From positions 2,348,560 through 2,412,559 of the forward strand of contig NC_057322.1 in assembly GCF_000687475.1 (NCBI RefSeq): 64,000 nucleotides of DNA, given 5' to 3'. The stretch is from Ustilaginoidea virens. Lineage: Eukaryota > Ascomycota > Sordariomycetes > Hypocreales > Clavicipitaceae. Within the stretch, counting starts at the first letter, position 1, and each line of letters opens with the position of its first letter. The notes beneath the pieces are model-generated. The model had not been told where the DNA came from and searched no databases. It saw nothing but the letters and a program-made list of their open reading frames with translations. Below are positions 35,786 through 46,826 of this stretch, in pieces. The position numbers were made by a program, and so were the translations under genes.

Positions 35786-36340
35786 ATGGACAAAGAGAGC
35801 ATTCTAGGGGCTATAATATAGCGCTAGGCGATAAAGAATCCGCTCCCTAGAATACGAAAGGCTAAAGCGAACGGCCACTATAGCATATATATAGACTCGC
35901 TCCTTCAACTAAATATTATAATGGCATTTAATATAGTGATTATACCCGCCTTATCTATTTACCCCTAAATAAAGGACTCCTACTATATGGAGAAGATCCG
36001 CAACGGACCTAAAAGCTACCGCTTAATTGCTAAGGCTAATGGAGCCATATTCAAGCTATACCGCACGCGTAGCGGCACGATAATCAAGCCCATAACGGCC
36101 GAGGAGGAAGGTTTCGCTAAGCCTAAGCCTGTCTACCTGCTTACCAATAGTAGCCTAGACGAGCAGCAGATATAGTAGCGCTTTAGGGACATAGCTGAGA
36201 AGGGGAATATAGAGCCGCCTATCGTGGCGGCAGACTGGCTTATAGATGTAGCTATAGCGCAGTAAATGCGATTTAAAGATAAGTTTCTAATTAAAAACTT
36301 TAGCCGAAAGACTCTTTCTTATAAAAGTATTAACCTATAA
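35786..36340 (+). pseudogene. BRCT-like protein (copy B)
   Basis: The ATG at 35786 opens a 184-codon frame to TAA 36338-36340. It is interrupted only by TAG/TAA at probable Gln codons; one stretch, 35987-36175, is fully open. The N-terminal half is basic and then hydrophobic (MDKESILGAII, then IIMAFNIVIIPALS). The C-terminal third carries the W-L-I-D motif typical of BRCT ends. BRCT domains bind phosphopeptides in DNA-repair and chromatin proteins, but the assignment here is tentative. The true start could lie further left, in the Argonaute-fragment region. The downstream frame runs toward the 161-bp repeat array, and the first repeat-like unit can be read in frame, so the protein may once have been longer. 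Confidence 0.42.
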
Positions 36341-36389
36341 GGCTTTCCGGAAACATAGCTTAACTATCGCAATAAGGCTATTTTAGGCC

Positions 36390-37140
36390 TAGTCAATCGT
36401 CTTTCCGGAAAGATAGCTTAACCGTCGCAATAAGGCTATTTCGGGCCTGGTTAATCCGCAATAATGACGAGCAGATATTGAAAAAAATTTTGCGGACTTA
36501 AAGTTATCGGAGGACCTGTACCTGAAAATGTATAGCATTGTTCCGGAAAGAGGGCTTTATATAAGCCATTCTAATATACTAACTATCGCAATAAGGCTAT
36601 TTCGGGCCTGGTTAATCCGCAATAATAACGAGCAGATATTGAAAATAATATTGCGGATTTAAAGTTATCGGAGGACCCGTACCTAAAAATATATGGCGTC
36701 GTTCCGGAAAGAGGGCTTTATATAAAAGCCATTCTAACATACTAACCATCGCAATAAGGCTATTTCGGGCCTAATTAATCCGCAACAACGACGAGCAGAT
36801 ATTGAAAATAATATTGCGGACTTGAAGTTATCGGAGGACCTATACCTAAAAATATATAGCGTCTTTCCGGAAAGAGGGCTTTATATAAGCCATTCTAATA
36901 TACTGACCATCGCAATAAGGCTATTTCGGGCCTAGTCAATCCGCAACAACAACAAGCAGATATTGAAAATAATAGTGCAGACTTAAAGTTGTCGAAGGAC
37001 CCGTACCTGAAAATATACGGCATCGGTCCGGAAAGAGGGCTTTATATAAGCTATTCTAACGTACTAACCGTTGCAATAAGGCTATTTCGGGCCTGGTTAA
37101 TAGGCTTTCCGGGAAGAGGGCTTTATATAAGCCACTCTAG
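36390..37140 (+). repeat. 161-bp tandem repeat array (copy B)
   Basis: Same array as in copy A with one extra unit. GAGGGCTTTATATAAG occurs at about 36550, 36711, 36874 and 37035, then a half-unit at about 37116. The offset between copies jumps by 162 bp here, so one unit was gained in B or lost in A. Confidence 0.9.
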
Positions 37141-39450
37141 GGTCCGTTGCAACTAAAATAGAAATAGGAAATATAGCAGAGGCAGAGGATATAAAAGCAG
37201 AGGCATTTAATAATAAGGATTTATATAAGCATAATTAATAAGATAATAAGCGATAAAAGAAGGGAGATAAGGTTATAAATGTATAATACTCCTACTAGGC
37301 ATTAGCTTATAGTTAGCGGCATTAGCTCCTAATCGGCATTAATAAGCATAGGTTTAGTGCATATATTTAAATTCGGGATGTATATGAAGCCGACGATGTG
37401 TGTGTTTTATATAGTGGGACTATAAGCCTTGGTGGGGCACCTATTGGTGATATATACATACCGCGGGCTGCTGTAAGTCAGGTGACAGGCGGCCACCTGA
37501 CCCAAGCACGTACAGCGAGTCGATTCTGCCACTATATATCGGTGCATCCTCGCATGTAGGAACCATTCTATACTGGCACTATTGGTGCCATATCAAGGGG
37601 TACCTATTTATATATAGGGTCGCGCGTGTGGTATAATATACCTATTGATCACGAAGCAAAGGTATTCTATTATTTTGCTAATAACTATCTAAGAAAGTAG
37701 GAAAGAGGCAAAAGAGAGGAATTACACAATATAGCCTCGGTTATGCGCGTGCTGTAGTCACGTGCCTCGGCGCGGTCGGGCCGGGCTGCCCGCGTGCCCT
37801 ACTAGGCATAGGGGGTAAACGGGCAAAAGTGGCCATATCGTGCGCAGCGGCGCGCGGCATATCTATCGCAGTATATGCCCAATTGGGCACCTTACGATAG
37901 CGATTCCAACAGGCACAGTTATTATAGCTAGGCTAATGCAACTACCGATTCTAATATTCTGTTTCTAGTAAGGTAGATATCGTTTAGTATACCTAATTAT
38001 ATCAGGCCTTTATATATAGCGCGCCATATATCGCCGCGCCACGCCGAGCACCGCCGCTATATCTGCATCCTTATTGTGCAGTAGATGGCTCGCTTATTCC
38101 CACTGCTCTCCCTCTTTGAAGCATGTGTATAGGTTAGGTAGCTAGGGCACTCGCATATACCATATTGCTGAGATATATAGTAATGCCCGATCGCGGCCCT
38201 TGACCTCTTACCGGCCTCTTTCCCTTAGATAAGGCACCTACCTACGTGTGTAGGGCAGTATAGCCATATAGGTAACCCTCCCATATGCATAGACCAGGTG
38301 AAGCTTCAGACCTGTAGGTTTAAACTGGCCACCTAGTGCCGCCCCCATCAGCAGCACCTATCCCATCGGCTATATAACCAGTCTTAGCCTAGCCGGTTTT
38401 ATCCTAGCCGACCTTTCAATATACCACCCTAGTAATAGCAGCTCACCTATAAAGCCTAAAGTGGGTTTCAGTAGGGGCTGGTAGACTTAGCCTTAGAGTT
38501 ATCGTAGGAGGGGATAAAGCCTGCCGCCTATCCCCGACTAACCACTCCTCCCTTATAGCTGCCTCCACGGACTAACCGAGCGAAGGTTGCCTAGTATATA
38601 GGCCAGTACAGGCCTGTCCAGACCTGCATATCCGAACCAGCCTCCTAGCGTCGCGTATGCTAATACAGCCTAGAGCAAGCAATATACTATAGAGACACTA
38701 CACTACTATATAGGGTTCCTATATTCGCGAACGACCGTATGCTCCTCGTGCGTAGGCTCGCCTAGGCCTGTTCGGACCTGCAGGTCCCAACCGGCTACGC
38801 ACGCCACCGGGTCCTAATACAGCCTATATTATAGAATCTACTATAGACGCACCATAATATATAGCTTATATCGGCCCACGACTGCGGTAACCTTCGGCAT
38901 AGGCCAGTATATGCTAGCGCAGACCTATTCGGACCTACAGGTCCCAACCGGCCACATAGGCTACTAGATCCCAATACAACCCATATCATAGAATCTACTA
39001 TAGACGCACCATGATATATAGCTTGTATCGGCCTACGACTGCGGTAACCTTCGGCATAGGCCAGCATATGCTAGCGCAGACCTGTTCGGACCTATAGGTC
39101 CCAACCGGCCCCTCAGACTACTATATATATAGAAGTCATAAGCACTAGAGTGTATAAGTAATAGGCAGAGGATGACGCGCAAGCCCTAATAAGATAGCCT
39201 ATATACTAGTAGGCATAGTGGTGCGGCTCTGCTGGTGCGGCTCTGCTACTATGGGTCCTGCAGTAGGGCTAGCAACTCCTAGTGCGGGGAAAAGCGGGGT
39301 ATGCCTTATAATTCGGTGCGCCGACTTACCTAATACTCTTAAGTTACTACGGAATTATATAGGAACTGCTATCGTAGCTTATTTACTCTTATTATAGATA
39401 ATAGAGAATTATATATATACGATCTGACTATATTTCATCCTAATACCTAT
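37141..39450. other. Intergenic region without a supportable gene (copy B)
   Basis: Collinear with 1001-3295. The inverted repeat GTCAGGTG...CACCTGAC is intact near 37476-37501. The motif shared with the unit's right end lies at about 37690-37735. Nothing here has the start, splice or composition support seen in the neighbouring genes. Confidence 0.6.
38758..39115. repeat. 157-bp tandem repeat carrying the GGACCT palindrome (copy B)
   Basis: Same repeat as at 2600-2960. Here two palindromes keep less mutated centres (GGACCTGCAGGTCC near 38776 and GGACCTACAGGTCC near 38932), showing that the ancestral centre was TGCA and that TATA is the mutated form. Confidence 0.85.
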
Positions 39451-39542
39451 TTTTTTTTTTTTTTTTTCTTATAAATTTATTCTTCTTCTCTCTTCCTTCC
39501 TTTCTTTTTTCTTCCCCTTTTATCCCTCCTTTCTTCTTTTTT
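39451..39542 (+). promoter_or_regulatory. T/CT-rich tract before unidentified gene 1 (copy B)
   Basis: Same pyrimidine-rich leader as in copy A, ending one base before the ATG at 39543. The T run is slightly longer. Confidence 0.5.
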
Positions 39543-40588
39543 ATGCTAATAACTAAGACGGACATAATAGCTTAACCTATCTTAGCTATAGATGCTATAA
39601 AATACGGCATAGAGAAAGAGTTGATTATCCCTATAGTATTATTTAGCGCATTTGACGAGCTATTTATAAACCTTTATGCGTTAACCTATAGGAGGATTAC
39701 TAGTGGACTAAACGCTTAAACCTATCTGCCCAATAGGCTTACCGATAAAACCATCTAAATAGAAGACTAGGACGCTCTCGTGCAAGTATCGCCCGCGCAG
39801 CTATACTATAACTGCGCATGCGATGGATTCATCTCCGGGTTCTTATACTACACCAGCATATAAGACGGTAGCTCTTGCGATCAGTATTTGCTTTATAGCC
39901 GCTACTACCTCAGAAAGAGTGAGTTGATTATATGCTAGGAGATATTAGCCGGCAAATACCTCATGCTCCTTGATATAATGCGTAATAGAACTAGCCTTCA
40001 AAAGCTAGTCGATAGTGCCGCCACCCGCCCGCCTAGCGCTAACGAAATATTAATAATGACGACAATACTAGTGTTCTAGTCTATAGTGGCTATATTCCTC
40101 TAATACTTCGCGATAGCCGAAAGATGCCTACGAACGCTATATATTGAGGCGATAGAGTTCAAAAAGGCTATATACTAGAAGCATTTTTTGCATATTATGA
40201 ACCCTTCTATATACTATCCCTATCTAGCCCATTAGGACTTTAAAAGGGATATCGCTGAGTCTCTTTACTAGTAGCATTAAGAGTGCTTTAGCCGACCATA
40301 CCCTATATAATTACTCCGCTATATCCCTCCCCCCCCCGGCAGTATCGCTTCTTCCTGTACTGGCAGCATTATATCCCCCCCCCCTCACCCACCAATAGCA
40401 TGCTCTACGATATAGATAAGGATTAGGAATTCATAAAAATAGGCACTAGCACCTATTTTAGCGCCTATAATAACAGCGACGCAAAAGATGCCGCATATGA
40501 TAACTGTGGCAGTAGCTATTTTAAAGATAGATTCTACTTCGAAGATAATATCATATCATAGGAGTATGATTTAACTCATAAGTATTAA
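39543..40588 (+). pseudogene. Unidentified gene 1 (copy B)
   Basis: Copy B of the gene at 3391. It retains some Gln and Met codons lost in A (for example ATAATAGCTTAA against the same stop, but CAG/CAA at several others). The reading frame again breaks in the poly-C region near 40328-40385 and resumes with the block IKIGTSTYFSAYNN to TAA 40586-40588. No domain is recognised. Confidence 0.55.
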
Positions 40589-41276
40589 TAACACAAACAT
40601 ATACCGCTAGGCGTGCGGCAGTAGGAGGTGATTTGCTTTTTTTATTTTTATTAACTACTAATAGGAAATATAAGGTGGCGTTTTATTTTATTTTTTTCGT
40701 TTTTAGCTAATACCAGGGGGGGGGGCTATCTTACTCGGCATATAACTTAGGTGCATTCGCAGGCATTTTGCTTTACGTTTTATCGAACGACTATAGGGGG
40801 ATATATTTTTACTTAGCATGGCATTACGTTAGACGCAAACATATAGCATAGATAGATGCATACCTATATAGCTAACCACGAATTGAGAGTGTGTCACCAT
40901 ATATATGCGCCGTAATACAATAAGCTATACGGGCGGTAGGGTGGTTCAGACCTACAGGTCCCAACCGGGCCGTATAGTCGCACTATAGCGTCGCCCTCTA
41001 ACCTACCAAGGTTGCATATATATGCTATAGTGACTACTATATAAGTAGCGCGGCCTAGCCCATATGCCTAACTATATTCTAACGGGGAGGGGGGTGTTAG
41101 ATATTGGAAACCTAGGTTGATCTAAGACCTTAGTCTAATATAATTCCGACCCGATAATCCTCTTCTCCCTTTTCCCTAGTAGGCTCTATATAGTAGTTCA
41201 TTATCGTATATAAGAATAAGACATATCAATCATTACGACTTAACCGGGGGGGCATAATAGTCAGAGTCTTCTAGTA
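40589..41276. other. Intergenic spacer with T-rich and G-run tracts (copy B)
   Basis: Collinear with 4439-5127. The palindrome at about 40948 reads AGACCTACAGGTCC, half-mutated at its centre. Nothing else is supportable. Confidence 0.6.
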
Positions 41277-41732
41277 ATATAGAGAACGCCTACCGATATA
41301 TATAGTCTTTACGACCACCTACTCTATAAAGACCTATATACTAACCTCCCTAACGGTAAAGCTTGCCAGCTTTATTCCAAGCTGCCAGAATATAGAGGGG
41401 GGCATTACAGCAGATAGCACCTTATAATAGTATATGGCGCGTGGCATTATAAATACTTTCCATAGAACCTATAGCGCTATAGCCCTATATCTCGCCTTTA
41501 TGTCTACTCTTACCCTTCTTATCCCTTTTAGTCAGTTAGTAGTATAGAGACACCGTTAGAGTATTGCTTATTACTACAGTCTATAGAGAAGGTACTATTA
41601 CCATTTCATAGGATCTATATATCGTAGATAATAAAGCACGATAGAATGGCGATAAAATAGGCGAGCAAGAGAACCGGCTTAGACTTACAGGTCCGAACTA
41701 AAACCACCCGCGATTTACAGCCGTGCACCTAA
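41277..41732 (+). pseudogene. Unidentified small gene 2 (copy B, start codon lost)
   Basis: Same 151-codon frame as at 5128. The ATG has become ATA here, a TG to TA change. Stops are fewer than in A. It ends at TAA 41730-41732. No family is recognised. Confidence 0.35.
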
Positions 41733-42069
41733 CTTTATCGCATGTGCTCGCCTATTTAGCAGCAGAAGCGAGGCCTATTAAAGCAGAGAATTAATATATT
41801 TCCTGCCTTTACTTTCCCTTTACCTTCCTTTTGCCTTCCTGCCTTTACTTTCCCTTTACCTTTACTCTTATTCCCTTAATTTCTTTCTCCTATATAAAGC
41901 CTTAACTTCTCCCTCCTTTCTTCCTTTCTTTCCCCTTTATTATAACTTATACTCTTTTTTTTTTATCCTATTGCTTGCCCTGCCTTTTTCTCTCTTTTCC
42001 TCTTTTATATAAGTAAGCCTCGGTGTATCCTGCCCTTCTTCCTTTTTGTCCTCTTTATAATACTATTTC
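41733..42069 (+). promoter_or_regulatory. C/T-rich upstream region of the Cys-rich gene (copy B)
   Basis: Pyrimidine-rich block matching 5584-5920, with TATATAAAG at about 41890 and TATATAAG at about 42006. It leads into the Cys-rich gene. Confidence 0.45.
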
Positions 42070-42639
42070 CCCGCCAGCGATTAGTATTTTATATATCGCA
42101 TACCGCCACACTTTATCCCGCCTACGACTATAGCCTAAAGTGCTATAACTAATAAGAGGGATCCCTGCTTCCCCTGCTTTATAATTATGTGCTACTGTGG
42201 CCTTAATGTCTGCTTTATAGAGGAAGGATCCACCGTCTGCTATATTTGCTATCGCTATAGGCCTTACGCAAAGTGCCGAACTAGGATAGAACTAATTAAT
42301 TATCACCCTTATATACGCGAGATATACTGGAGAATCGTATATATAGTCCGCGACGAAGAGAGCACTATTAGCAGCAATATAAATAACCCCGACTATATGC
42401 TACTTACGGACGATTTTAAGTTGGAATCGACATTTTTCCTTAGCTTTATTAGACATTACGATAATCAGCTGTATGATATGATTAGACAGGCAACCCCTAA
42501 AGAACAATCTATCTATATAGATGCGGCGATAGACTTTATGTAAGGCAAACTAATTGATGAGCAGCGCCTCTTGCGTATATAGGATACTGCCGAGTTCCTC
42601 ATATATACCTTTTCTTACCACTAGTTACCAGAATAGTAA
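42070..42639 (+). pseudogene. Small Cys-rich gene 3 (copy B)
   Basis: The frame runs 190 codons to TAA 42637-42639, and 42187-42543 is fully open (118 residues). Around the Met at 42187 are MCYC, then NVCF, CYIC and AKC, giving six Cys in under 30 residues. This is compatible with a small zinc-binding fold, but no named family is recognised. The remainder is acidic to mixed (EESTISSN, IDAAIDFM). A start upstream of 42187 is likely, because the frame continues upstream through only TAG/TAA codons. If 42187 is the start, the first Cys pair would be at the very N-terminus. Confidence 0.55.
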
Positions 42640-42685
42640 GGCGGCCTTTTTCCTTTTCTGTTTTTTCCCCTCTAACTAATAATAG

Positions 42686-43561
42686 CTAGGCCGTATATAG
42701 TTATAGCGGCGCACTTATAAAAGGGGCATAGGGTATTTCTTTCGGTATATCTTACCATACATAATATCGTATAGAAGTCAGGTACTAGGGCGGCTTAGCA
42801 TATAGATGCTTCTTACTTTCCGGGGCAATATGTATTGCAAGGTATAGATAATTAATTGTATATAGAGCTAAAGGCGACTAGTATAAGGTATTGGTAGGTT
42901 TCCCATCTAAATCGATATCGTTTTCCGACCTATTAGGATTCTTGCTATAGTTAACCAACCTTATAATCTCTTTCTTTCCTAGAGCTACTTAGTTAAACGA
43001 CTAGGGTAGTAAATAATCCCCTAATAGGAAGTCCACCTTTAGATTACGCGCTTTATCCCGTAAGCCCTATTGGTTATATGGTATATCGAACATATCCCTA
43101 TATTTCTCCTTAATTTTAGACTAGTAAGCATTCTCGGTCCGGATAAGCCTAATAAGGAGGTTGGTATTATGTAAAGACTATTGGTGGTAGCGCTAGGGGC
43201 GGCGCGCTAATGCCTCATGCTGCCGCCTGGATAAAAAGCGGTTGGATTTTGATAATATACTGGTAAGGCGTGCTATAAAATAGCAAATATAATAGAGAGA
43301 TAAGTCAGCACTATACCGAAATGCGTCGCCCTGGGCCGTCCAACCACTTACTATAGTAGATACTGCGTGGTAAAAAGAAGGTAGCTAGGTTAGCACGCTA
43401 TAGATTGTTTGCTATGCTATTGTAGTCAGGTAAAACGCTCCTTTTTATACTATAACCCTTACTTTATTTACTATAGCAGGCCTATATCAATAAGGTGAGG
43501 GGTAAGGCATAGGCAATACGCTATGCTTTCCTTCGTAGCCTTATAGCGCCTTCTTTACTAT
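42686..43561 (-). pseudogene. Unidentified minus-strand gene 4 (copy B, start codon lost)
   Basis: Exact counterpart of the gene at 6537-7412, with the same length and frame. The ATG has become ATA and the next codon GCA has become GTA. More Gln codons survive than in A, including part of RRQHEALARR. The reading continues past TAG 42688-42686 into the opposite gene's 3' end, so the real stop is not certain. Confidence 0.55.
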
Positions 43562-44131
43562 ATATCCCTTATATTACCAAATGGAATTAATATCGCAATC
43601 GCCTAATCACCGCGACCATTATATACGTAGTGAACCCGCTTTTCCCTATGCTCTTTTATAGGGTGTATAGGCAGCCCTGTAGAGCCGCACCACTACTTAT
43701 TACGTACTACCTCGCGCGCGACCGTATATATAATTATATCCTTTATACGATTTAAATCTGGCATACGAACCGCACCCCTATTGGCTGGCTACTAGAATAA
43801 ATGCAGAGCATACGCTAGTCATACGCTAGTCCACGCCAATGATAGGGTAGGGGCAGCAGCCGGCTTTTCTATACTAAATTATGCGCTAGTCCACGCCAAT
43901 AGATAGGGTAGGGGAAGCAGCCGGCTCTTCTCTAGCATATTCATATAGTAATAGTAAGGGTTAATATAGCAATAATGTAGAACTTTTCTTTTCTTTACCC
44001 TCTTTCTATACGACTACCAACCTTACTATATATTCCTACTTACCTTTAGTACTCTAGAAAGCAGCAGCGCTAGCCTCTTATATTTATTAAATAAAAAGGA
44101 TATACACGCTTGCCACCCTATACTAGGAAGC
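43562..44131. other. Spacer with a gene-6-like fragment and a 60-bp duplication (copy B)
   Basis: As 7413-7983. The fragment similar to gene 6 lies at 43635-43700, in the same orientation as gene 6. The 60-bp duplication is clearer here, with CGCTAGTCCACGCCAAT appearing twice. The giant gene's ATG follows at 44132. Confidence 0.5.
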
Positions 44132-44339
44132 ATGTCATCCCGCGCGCTTGCCACGAGCCCTATAGAAGTAACCCCCCCTAAGCGTCCTCGTGGCCGCCCC
44201 TGGGTTAATCCTATAATATAACGACAGTATAGGAATACTAGGCAGCGGCAGTAGCGCGCGCAAAGGGCAGTAAATGCTTTAAATGAAGCTATTCAGGATA
44301 ACCAGCCTTTACAGCAGGAGTAGCTAGTATGGGCCGCGC

Positions 44340-45345
44340 CGCAAAGGATATCACCGAGGCTATCCGCCAGACCAGCCTCGAGCCAATGCGGCAGCACATC
44401 GCCGGCCCTATCTACAGCCTCTCCACATGCCGGCCCGCAAAGGATATTACCGAGGCTATCCGCTAGACTAGCCTCGAGCTAATACGGCAGCGCATTACCG
44501 GCCCTATCTATAGCCTCTCTATATGCTAGCCTGCGAAAGATATTACCGAGGCTATCCGCCAGACCAGCCTTGAGCCAATACGGCAGCGCATTACTAGCCC
44601 TATCTATAGCCTCTCTATATGCCAACCCGCGAAGGATATTACCAAGGCTATCCGCCAGACCAGCCTCGAGCCAATGCGGCAGCGCATCGCCGGCCCTATC
44701 TATAGCCTCTCCACGTGCTGGCCCGTAAAGGATATCACCGAGGCTATCCGCCAGACCAGCCTCGAGCCAATGCGGTAGCGTATCGCCGGCCCTATCTATA
44801 GCCTCTCCACATGCCGGCCCGCGAAGGATATCACCGAGGCTATCTGCCAGACCAGCCTCGAGCCAACGCGGTAGCGCATCGCTAGCCCTATCTATAGCCT
44901 CTCTATATGCCAACCCGCGAAGGATATCACCGAGGTTATCCGCCAGACCAGCCTCGAGCCAATGCGGCAGCGCATCGCCGGCCCTATCTATAGCCTCTCT
45001 ATATGCCAGCCCGCAAAAGATATTACCGAGGCTATCCGCCAGACCAGCCTCGAGCCAATACGGCAGCGTATCGCCGGCCCTATCTACAGCCTCTCCACAT
45101 GCCGGCCCGCGAAGGATATCACTAAGGCTATCCGCCAGACCAGCCTCGAGCCAACACGGCAGCGCATCGCTAGCCCTATCTATAGCCTCTCTATATGCCA
45201 ACCCGCGAAGGATATCACCGAGGCTATCCGCCAGACCAGCCTCGAGCCAACGCGGTAGCGCATCGCCGGCCCTATCTATAGCCTCTCTATATGCCGGCCT
45301 GCGAAGGATATCACCGAGGCTATCCGCTAGACCGGCCTCGAGTAG
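44340..45345 (+). repeat. 96-bp (32-codon) repeats, 11 units (copy B)
   Basis: GATATCACC/GATATTACC blocks lie at 44347, 44443 and so on to 45307, exactly 96 bp apart. The true frame reads RISPRLSARPASSQCG and similar. The opposite strand and another + frame are also open because the unit lacks stops in them; those long frames (for example minus 44479-45354) are shadows. Confidence 0.95.
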
Positions 45346-45862
45346 CCGTAGCACTATATCCCTAGCCGCGTCTATAGCCCTGCCTCTCTGCCGGCCATCC
45401 CCTATTGCTGACTATCTCGCCCCTATACTAGAGCCTTATATAGCGGTCGCCGGAAGCTTGGCATCAGGCGCCCTAAAGCGTTATATCAGGCGCGAAAAGG
45501 CCCATATGCAGTACCAGGGCAATATACAGTCACTTACTATATCGATAGAAGGGCTATATATCCTACAAAATGCAGGCTCGGCAGCTGCTAATGCCCTACC
45601 TAGACCGCAAGGCGATACTATAGTTATACCAGATTTATATAGCGAGAGCGAGACCAAAGAGCATTAGAACACCCTAATAGCTAGTAATTCGGCTCAAATA
45701 GATAACAATAGTAGGGTTATACTAAACTCGGATAGTGAGAGCGATACTAAGGAGCGTGGGTATACCCCAGCAGCTAGCAACCCTGCTATATTATATAATA
45801 ATACTAGGGTTATACCAAACTCAGATAGCGAGAGCGATGCCGAAGAACAAGAGCATATACCA

Positions 45863-46826
45863 GTGGCTAATAATACTAGAGCGGATGATGATACTATAAC
45901 GGATACCGGGCGCGATAGCACTAGAGCGGATAACGATACTATAATGGATACCAGCCATAATAGTAGAGCGGATAACGATACTGTAACGGATACCGGGCGC
46001 GATAGCACTAGAGCGGATGACGATACTATAATAGATACCGGCCGTAATAGTAGAGCGGATGACGATACTGTAACGGATACCGGCCGCAATAGTAGAGCGG
46101 ATAACGATACTATAACAGATACCGGGCACGATAGCACTAGAGCGGATAACGATACTGTAACAGATACCGGCCGCGATAGTAGAGCGGATGACGATACTGT
46201 AACGGATACCGGCCGCGATAGTAGAGCGGATGACGATACTGTAATAGATACCGGCCGCGATAGCACTAGAGCGGATGATAACACAATAATGGATATCAGC
46301 CATAATAGCACTGGAGCGGATGACGACGCTATAGATACCGGCCGCGATAGTAGAGCGGATGACGACATAATAATGGATATCAGCCATAATAGCACTAGAG
46401 CGGATGATGACGCTATAGATACCGGCCGCGATAGTAGAGCGGATAACGACACAATAACGGATACCGGCCGCGATAGCACTAGAGCAGATAACGAAACTAT
46501 AACGGATATCAGCCATAATAGCACTAGAGCGGATGATAACGCTATAATAGATACCAGCCGCGATAGTAGAGCGGATGACGATATAATAATGGATATCAGC
46601 CATAATAGCACTAGAGCGGATGATGATGCTATAGATACCGGCCGCGATAGTAGAGCGGATAACGACACAATAACGGATACCAGCCGCGATAGCACTAGAG
46701 CGGATAACGAAACTATAACGGATATCAGCCATAATAGCACTAGAGCGGATAATAACGCTATAATAGATACCGGCCGCGATAGCATTAGAGCGGATGATGA
46801 TTTTATACTAGATGCCGGCGGCGATA
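45863..46826 (+). repeat. Asp-rich 42/45-bp repeat array (copy B)
   Basis: Same array as at 9043, 216 bp longer and in frame (45863 is 577 codons after the start). It encodes a highly acidic low-complexity stretch of about 320 residues with RAD and DTG words every 14-15 residues. An unstructured acidic spacer is the most likely role. Confidence 0.92.

Noticed and set aside
38034..38815. Long Ser/Pro-rich + frame between the 161-bp array and unidentified gene 1
   Set aside because: Stop density equals the chance level, there is no start or splice support, and it overlaps the 157-bp palindrome repeat.
44479..45354. Minus-strand 291-codon repeat protein
   Set aside because: Shadow of the 96-bp repeat array. 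The true frame is fixed by the continuous + strand gene from 44132.
45694..46785. Minus-strand frames of 363 and 303 codons
   Set aside because: They lie on the Asp-rich repeat of the giant gene. The + frame continues the 2,485-codon gene, and the minus frames are open only because the repeat lacks stops.
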